A DNA stretch of 27,100 nucleotides, from NCBI GenBank assembly GCA_947071285.1, contig CAMTFK010000042.1, positions 1 to 27,100 on the forward strand. Reading direction: 5' to 3'. Positions 22,801-27,100 of the stretch are shown here, piece after piece. The position numbers and the translations under genes were made by a program. The notes below the pieces were generated by a model, which had not been told where the DNA came from, made no database searches, and saw nothing but the letters and a program-made list of their open reading frames with translations. How positions within the stretch are numbered: position 1 is the stretch's first letter; each line of letters begins with the position of its first letter. The stretch comes from an uncultured Bacteroides sp. GTDB lineage: Bacteria; Bacteroidota; Bacteroidia; Bacteroidales; Bacteroidaceae.

Positions 22801-24600
22801 ATGCAAAATATTAGAAACATTGCAATCATTGCCCATGTTGACCATGGGAAAACGACACTTGTCGATAAGATGCTCTTGGCGGGAAATCTGTTCCGCAGCA
22901 ACCAGAGCACAGGTGAATTAATGCTGGATAACAACGACTTGGAACGTGAACGAGGAATAACGATTCTCTCCAAAAACGTTTCTATCAATTACAAAGGAAC
23001 TAAAATCAATATCATTGATACTCCGGGACACAGTGACTTCGGAGGTGAAGTGGAGCGTGTATTGAACATGGCAGACGGATGTATTCTTTTGGTAGATGCT
23101 TTCGAAGGCCCTATGCCGCAAACGCGTTTCGTGTTGCAAAAGGCTTTGCAAATTGGTCTGAAACCTATCGTTGTAGTAAACAAGGTGGATAAGCCAAACT
23201 GTCGTCCCGAAGAAGTATATGAAATGGTGTTCGACCTGATGTTCAGTCTGGAAGCTACCGAAAACCAATTAGACTTCCCCGTTATCTATGGTTCTGCAAA
23301 GAACGGATGGATGAGTACGGATTGGAAGACGCCTACTGATAATATTTTCGCGTTGCTGGATTGCATCGTCGATAATATTCCGGCTCCCACGCAGTTGGAG
23401 GGTACTCCGCAGATGTTGATTACTTCTTTGGATTATTCTTCTTATACCGGACGTATTGCCGTGGGCCGTGTGCATCGCGGTACTTTGAAAGAAGGTATGA
23501 ATGTATCTCTGGCAAAACGTGACGGCAGCATTGTTAAGTCTAAAATTAAAGAACTGCATACGTTTGAGGGTCTGGGACGCGCAAAGACGGCTGAAGTTTC
23601 TTCAGGTGATATTTGTGCGCTGGTAGGTATCGAAGGATTTGAAATCGGAGATACGGTCTGCGATTATGAAAAGCCGGAAGCATTGGAGCCTATCGCTATA
23701 GATGAACCGACCATGAGTATGTTGTTTGCTATCAACGATTCTCCTTTCTTTGGCCGTGACGGTAAGTTTGTTACTTCACGCCATATCCACGACCGCCTGA
23801 CGAAGGAGCTGGATAAGAATCTTGCCTTGCGCGTGCGTAAGAGTGAAGAGGACGGAAAATGGATTGTTTCCGGTCGTGGCGTACTCCATCTTTCTGTATT
23901 GATTGAGACCATGCGTCGCGAAGGTTATGAGCTTCAGGTTGGCCAGCCACAGGTTATCTTTAAGGAGATTGATGGTGTGAAGTGTGAACCGATTGAAGAA
24001 TTGACCGTGAATGTGCCCGAAGAATACGCCAGCAAGATTATTGATATGGTAACCCGCCGTAAAGGTGAAATGGTGAAAATGGAAAGTGCAGGCGAACGTG
24101 TAAATCTGGAATTCAATATGCCTTCACGTGGTATCATTGGCTTGCGTACAAATGTACTGACTGCTTCTGCCGGTGAAGCTATCATGGCACATCGCTTCAA
24201 AGAATATCAGCCGCATAAAGGTGACATCGAACGTCGTACCAATGGTTCCATGATTGCTATGGAAGCAGGAACGGCTTTTGCTTATGCCATTGATAAATTG
24301 CAGGATCGCGGTAAGTTCTTCATCTTCCCGCAAGAAGATGTTTATGCCGGACAGGTAGTAGGTGAGCATTCTCACGACAATGACCTGGTGATTAATGTAA
24401 CGAAATCCAAGAAACTGACGAATATGCGTGCTTCCGGTTCGGATGATAAGGTACGTCTGATTCCACCCGTACAGTTCTCTTTGGAAGAGGCGCTGGAATA
24501 CATCAAGGAGGATGAATATGTGGAAGTAACGCCGAAGGCGATGCGTATGCGTAAGGTTATCCTGGATGAGATAGAGCGTAAACGTGCGAATAAAAACTAA
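22801..24600 (+). CDS. typA: Ribosome-associated translational GTPase TypA/BipA
   Basis: Translational GTPase of 599 residues from ATG 22801, the usual BipA length. The GTPase domain shows G1 AHVDHGKTT (11-19), switch RERGITI, G3 DTPGHSDFGGEVERV and G4 NKVDKP. Elongation-factor-like domains follow, and the C-terminal region has the BipA-typical MPSRGIIGLRTNVLTASAGEA and EDVYAGQVVGEHSHDNDLVINV blocks. It binds ribosomes and helps 50S assembly and stress adaptation in other bacteria. An upstream ATG at 22717 would add 28 residues but lies before the -7 box at 22771-22778, so it is rejected. The gene is single, divergent from rpsO, and ends at a clear terminator. Confidence 0.97.
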   Translation: MQNIRNIAIIAHVDHGKTTLVDKMLLAGNLFRSNQSTGELMLDNNDLERERGITILSKNVSINYKGTKINIIDTPGHSDFGGEVERVLNMADGCILLVDAFEGPMPQTRFVLQKALQIGLKPIVVVNKVDKPNCRPEEVYEMVFDLMFSLEATENQLDFPVIYGSAKNGWMSTDWKTPTDNIFALLDCIVDNIPAPTQLEGTPQMLITSLDYSSYTGRIAVGRVHRGTLKEGMNVSLAKRDGSIVKSKIKELHTFEGLGRAKTAEVSSGDICALVGIEGFEIGDTVCDYEKPEALEPIAIDEPTMSMLFAINDSPFFGRDGKFVTSRHIHDRLTKELDKNLALRVRKSEEDGKWIVSGRGVLHLSVLIETMRREGYELQVGQPQVIFKEIDGVKCEPIEELTVNVPEEYASKIIDMVTRRKGEMVKMESAGERVNLEFNMPSRGIIGLRTNVLTASAGEAIMAHRFKEYQPHKGDIERRTNGSMIAMEAGTAFAYAIDKLQDRGKFFIFPQEDVYAGQVVGEHSHDNDLVINVTKSKKLTNMRASGSDDKVRLIPPVQFSLEEALEYIKEDEYVEVTPKAMRMRKVILDEIERKRANKN

Positions 24601-24620
24601 AATTGTTTGTAGATAAATAG

Positions 24621-24658
24621 AAAAGGAGTGCTTCACTGTAATAGTGGGCACTCCTTTT
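24621..24658. terminator. Bidirectional terminator after typA
   Basis: AAAAGGAGTGC (24621-24631) pairs perfectly with GCACTCCTTTT (24648-24658), with an inner CACT/AGTG extension (24634-24637 with 24643-24646). Flanking A- and T-runs let it serve both typA and the convergent nitroreductase gene. Confidence 0.88.
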
Positions 24659-24685
24659 TCATTTGTGCATTTTTATCGTGAATGA

Positions 24686-25333
24686 TTAATCTATGAATCT
24701 GAACTTTTCTGCATTTCTTGGTTTGGCTGCCGGTGTTTCATCCGGGTAACCGAATGCGATACAATAGAGTAATTGATATCCTTCGGGAATATCCAGCTTC
24801 TTCAGATAGTCGGCAGCTTCCGGAGTTGATGTCATGAATCGTGCCGGTCCGCCGAGGCAGCAAGAGCCTATGCCCATAGACCAAGCTGAAAGAATCATGT
24901 TCTCACCCAGCAGTCCGCAGTCTATTTGTGACAGGTCGTAAGACTTGTCATTAGCAATGAACACTACTGTGGAGGCATTGCGGAACATATTCTTGAAATT
25001 AGGATCTTCCGCTGCTTTAGGATTCTGTTTTTTGTAAACCTCAGTAAGCCCGTTGATGAATTCCGGATTATCCACTACTCGTATTTCCCAGGACTGTTTG
25101 TTTTGTCCGTTAGGAGCATTGATGCCGCAGTTCAGTATAATCTGCATGGTATCGCGGTTCACTGCTTGCGGTTTGTACTTGCGGATACTACGGCGTGACA
25201 TCATGTTCTCAATGACCGCATTTCCTTTACTTTCATTTGCACTCGTGGCTTCACTCTCTTTTTGTACTTGCATGCCGCATCCGCAGAGCAGCAACAGGCT
25301 GATGCCAGTCAACATCAATTTGATACTTTTCAT
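24686..25333 (-). CDS. Lipoprotein nitroreductase-family protein
   Basis: FMN-dependent nitroreductase-fold protein of 215 residues. Residues about 38-215 carry the family signature: SRRSIRKYKPQAV for phosphate contacts of FMN, NAPNGQNKQSWEIRVV, and GLLGENMILSAWSMGIGSCCLGG. The N terminus is unusual: a hydrophobic signal (MLTGISLLLLCGC) with lipobox LCGC and the predicted lipidated Cys at 19, followed by a polar linker of about 18 residues. So the enzyme is likely anchored to a membrane on the periplasmic side, whereas most of the family is cytoplasmic. Substrate and electron donor in that place are unknown. It is a single gene with a TAnnTTTG box upstream and a shared terminator with typA. 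Confidence 0.9.
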   Translation of the reverse strand: MKSIKLMLTGISLLLLCGCGMQVQKESEATSANESKGNAVIENMMSRRSIRKYKPQAVNRDTMQIILNCGINAPNGQNKQSWEIRVVDNPEFINGLTEVYKKQNPKAAEDPNFKNMFRNASTVVFIANDKSYDLSQIDCGLLGENMILSAWSMGIGSCCLGGPARFMTSTPEAADYLKKLDIPEGYQLLYCIAFGYPDETPAAKPRNAEKFRFID

Positions 25334-25359
25334 ATTGCTTTGTTTAATATTGGTTTTCG

Positions 25360-25367
25360 CAAAGCTA
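25360..25367 (-). promoter_or_regulatory. Candidate -7 box for the nitroreductase gene
   Basis: Minus-strand TAGCTTTG fits TAnnTTTG about 27 bases upstream of ATG 25333. No clear -33 TTG is visible at the right distance. Confidence 0.45.
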
Positions 25368-25416
25368 ACAAAAAAAGCATAGTAATGAAGTAGTTACTCA
25401 GAAAAAAGAACCTTTT

Positions 25417-26724
25417 TTATATTAAACCTTCCAATTCCTTTTTTACCAGCCAGTATCCTACTTGTGCTTCGGATATACCTTCAAGCAGTTGATAAGGGCA
25501 TATGAATTGGTCGTTTTCAATTTTAGAATCCATATAATAGAAACAACATGTATTGTCTTTCTCGAAGTGTTTGGCGTATTCAAGAATGTGGGTCGATATA
25601 AGGAATGAACAGTGCGGATATTTTCTGAGTAATTCATTTACGGCAATAGAGGCTTCGAAAGCATCCTGTGCATTTGTTCCACGGAACATTTCATCCAGTA
25701 TTATCAGGCATCGTTTACCGGATTTTGCTTTTTGAAGTACTTCTTTTATCCTCAGAATTTCTGCCATAAAATGACTCCTGCCATCACGCAGGGAGTCCGG
25801 AAGATTGATAGAGGTATAGATTCCATCAAAAACAGGGCAGGTCATTGAACGGGCGGGAACCGGCAACCCGCAGTGTGCCAGCCATACAGCGATGGTAATG
25901 GCTTTGAGAGTGGTTGACTTGCCGGCCATATTAGAACCAGTGAGAATACATATATTACCATTGACCATCTTCCAGTCATTCTGGCGTCCCCCTTCGGTAA
26001 ACGGGTGTACAAAGCCGGTGATGAAAAAATCCATTGTTTCCGTCATTTCCGGGCGGCAGCAGAAACCTTTGCCGATTGCTATACGGTGTGCGGTACGGCA
26101 TACATCCAGTATATAAATATGAGAAAGCAGTCCTCTGAGCAGTTCTAAGTGGACGCAACGGAACAGATAGTCGTATTTATCAATGATATAGCTGGAGGGA
26201 GATATTTCTTTATCTTTATAGAGCTCTATTACTTCTTGCAACTCGCTGCTATATATCGTATATTGAATGCTCTGTGCCAATTCTTTCAGGAGTAAAGGTG
26301 CATCTTCCGGGAGATTTGTTCGTAACAGTTCCAGCCGATTCAATAACTGGATAATTAAAATAACGCCTCGTTTAATAACATAGCGTTGGGCGTCGTATCT
26401 TAGTAAACGGTCGAATGCCGAAGTCAGCGAGACTAAAATATTAGGTCTCCTGATCTGATCGCGGTATTCCAAGTAATATTCGATAAAGTCGAGTTCTTCT
26501 TCATCCAAGGGAAGTTCGGGTAATTCCTGACAGGCGATTGCTTCTTGTCTTTTTCGTATAGCGGATATGTCATTCAGGGGAGAGGTAATCCAATTAAGCA
26601 TCAGGTGTTTTCCGTTCTTAGTCTCTGTTGCAGAGAATAAGGAGTAGAGAGGATATTCGTCATATATTCCTTCTATAACGCTTAGATCAGCCTGAGTTTG
26701 TTTGTCAGTATCCAGATAAGTCAT
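25417..26724 (-). CDS. Short MutS-family ATPase lacking mismatch-recognition domains
   Basis: Protein of 435 residues with a MutS-type domain V ATPase at its C terminus. Walker A is GSNMAGKST (263-271), the MutS-specific loop SLRDGRSHFMAEILRIKEV is at about 311-329, Walker B is LIILDE (340-345), and the switch His is in ISTHI (377-379). The first 240 residues look like the helical lever/clamp region. Canonical MutS is over 800 residues, and this protein has no N-terminal mismatch-binding domain and no C-terminal Smr nuclease as in MutS2. It therefore belongs with the uncharacterised MutS-related group of Bacteroidota and is unlikely to be the mismatch repair MutS. It is a single gene with its own promoter; only a weak hairpin (AGTAA/TTACT, 25381-25398, before a T-run on the minus strand) marks its end. 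Confidence 0.87.
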   Translation of the reverse strand: MTYLDTDKQTQADLSVIEGIYDEYPLYSLFSATETKNGKHLMLNWITSPLNDISAIRKRQEAIACQELPELPLDEEELDFIEYYLEYRDQIRRPNILVSLTSAFDRLLRYDAQRYVIKRGVILIIQLLNRLELLRTNLPEDAPLLLKELAQSIQYTIYSSELQEVIELYKDKEISPSSYIIDKYDYLFRCVHLELLRGLLSHIYILDVCRTAHRIAIGKGFCCRPEMTETMDFFITGFVHPFTEGGRQNDWKMVNGNICILTGSNMAGKSTTLKAITIAVWLAHCGLPVPARSMTCPVFDGIYTSINLPDSLRDGRSHFMAEILRIKEVLQKAKSGKRCLIILDEMFRGTNAQDAFEASIAVNELLRKYPHCSFLISTHILEYAKHFEKDNTCCFYYMDSKIENDQFICPYQLLEGISEAQVGYWLVKKELEGLI

Positions 26725-26746
26725 ATTCCCAATATTATGTATTACG

Positions 26747-26776
26747 CAAAATTAGGAAATTATTTATGAAGAACAA
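26747..26776 (-). promoter_or_regulatory. Promoter of the MutS-like gene
   Basis: Minus-strand TAATTTTG (26754-26747) fits TAnnTTTG, with TTG at 26776-26774 after a 19-base spacer. It lies about 22 bases before ATG 26724. Confidence 0.6.
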
Positions 26777-26795
26777 GTGAAACGGATAAAAACAA

Positions 26796-26828
26796 GAAAG
26801 CGGCTCTTGATTACCAAGAGCCGCTTTC
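26796..26828 (-). terminator. Terminator of pckA
   Basis: GAAAGCGGCTCTTG (26796-26809) and CAAGAGCCGCTTTC (26815-26828) form a perfect 14-bp stem with a 5-base loop, followed on the minus strand by a TTGTTTTT run. It lies 30 bases after the pckA stop. Confidence 0.9.
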
Positions 26829-26858
26829 GCATATATATCTAAACTGTTTTTATTCGGA

Positions 26859-27100
26859 TTAGAGCTTCGGACCAGCAGCAACCAGTGCTTTACCAGCTTC
26901 GTTACCTTCGAACTTAGCAAAGTTCTTGATGAAACGAGCAGACAAGTCTTTTGCTTTTTCTTCCCACTTGCAAGCACATTCGTAAGTGTCGCGAGGGTCA
27001 AGAATCTTCGGATCAACACCCGGCAATTCAGTCGGAACAACGAAGTCGAAGAAAGGAATAACCTTAGTAGGAGCCTTGTCGATAGAACCGTCAAGGATAG
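26859..27100 (-). CDS. pckA: Phosphoenolpyruvate carboxykinase (ATP), C-terminal part only
   Basis: The minus strand from the right edge to the TAA at 26861-26859 encodes 79 residues that match the C-terminal end of ATP-type phosphoenolpyruvate carboxykinase: VPTELPGVDPKILDPRDTY, then a lysine-rich helix, then ALVAAGPKL at the very end, closely like the E. coli PckA tail. The 5' part is outside the window. The enzyme interconverts oxaloacetate and phosphoenolpyruvate with ATP/ADP; in Bacteroides it is important for CO2 fixation into oxaloacetate during succinate fermentation. A strong terminator follows. A longer frame at 26735-27094 in another register is only a shadow. Confidence 0.93.
   Translation of the reverse strand, partial: ILDGSIDKAPTKVIPFFDFVVPTELPGVDPKILDPRDTYECACKWEEKAKDLSARFIKNFAKFEGNEAGKALVAAGPKL

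Noticed and set aside
25417..26724. Canonical mutS mismatch repair gene
   Set aside because: The protein is about half the length and lacks the N-terminal mismatch-recognition and connector domains.
26735..27094. Minus-strand open frame of 119 codons near the right edge
   Set aside because: It runs through the pckA terminator and is out of frame with the 79-residue PckA C terminus, which is a clear family match.

Overview
The window is a piece of a Bacteroides-type chromosome. The signs are a SusC/SusD pair, short 5' leaders without obvious Shine-Dalgarno sequences, and several promoters that fit the Bacteroides -7 box TAnnTTTG. The genes rpsO, typA, a succinate-fermentation style ATP-dependent pckA and a MutS-like ATPase are ordinary core genes. 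No tRNA, rRNA, CRISPR array, insertion sequence or prophage gene was seen. I can place it at genus level (Bacteroides or a close relative) but not at species level.

Layout. Positions 1-1230 hold a soluble PAS histidine kinase. Positions 1299-19466 hold one accessory locus: a LacI-type regulator on the minus strand, then eleven plus-strand genes closely packed in order: zinc-dependent polyol/sorbitol-type dehydrogenase, PfkB sugar kinase, secreted alkaline phosphatase, SusC, SusD, secreted glycerophosphodiester phosphodiesterase, FAD-dependent oxidoreductase, secreted metallo-beta-lactamase-fold hydrolase, sodium:solute symporter, secreted SGNH (sialate O-acetylesterase-like) esterase and secreted Ser-type sulfatase. 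A long-stem bidirectional terminator closes it. Positions 19532-21859 hold an XRE-cupin regulator and an acyl-CoA synthetase (minus strand), with inverted repeats between them. Positions 21860-22373 hold no convincing gene but do contain an 11-nt tandem repeat. Positions 22374-27100 hold rpsO, typA/bipA, a lipoprotein nitroreductase, a short MutS-family ATPase and the 3' end of pckA.

How the accessory genes may work together. SusC/SusD should capture and import an oligomeric or glycoconjugate-like ligand. Unusually for a SusCD locus, I can recognise no glycoside hydrolase or polysaccharide lyase. The exported enzymes are ester-cleaving: phosphodiesterase, phosphomonoesterase, sulfatase and carbohydrate esterase, plus an MBL-fold hydrolase. 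The symporter, polyol dehydrogenase and PfkB kinase could then import a released small polyol or sugar, oxidise it to a ketose and phosphorylate it. I therefore infer a locus for phosphodiester- and/or sulfate-decorated polyol or sugar compounds, for example glycerophospho-polyols or teichoic-acid-like material. The substrate is a hypothesis. Regulation is probably by the divergent LacI protein through three operator-like repeats between the divergent promoters, and perhaps through an 18-bp palindrome in front of susC.
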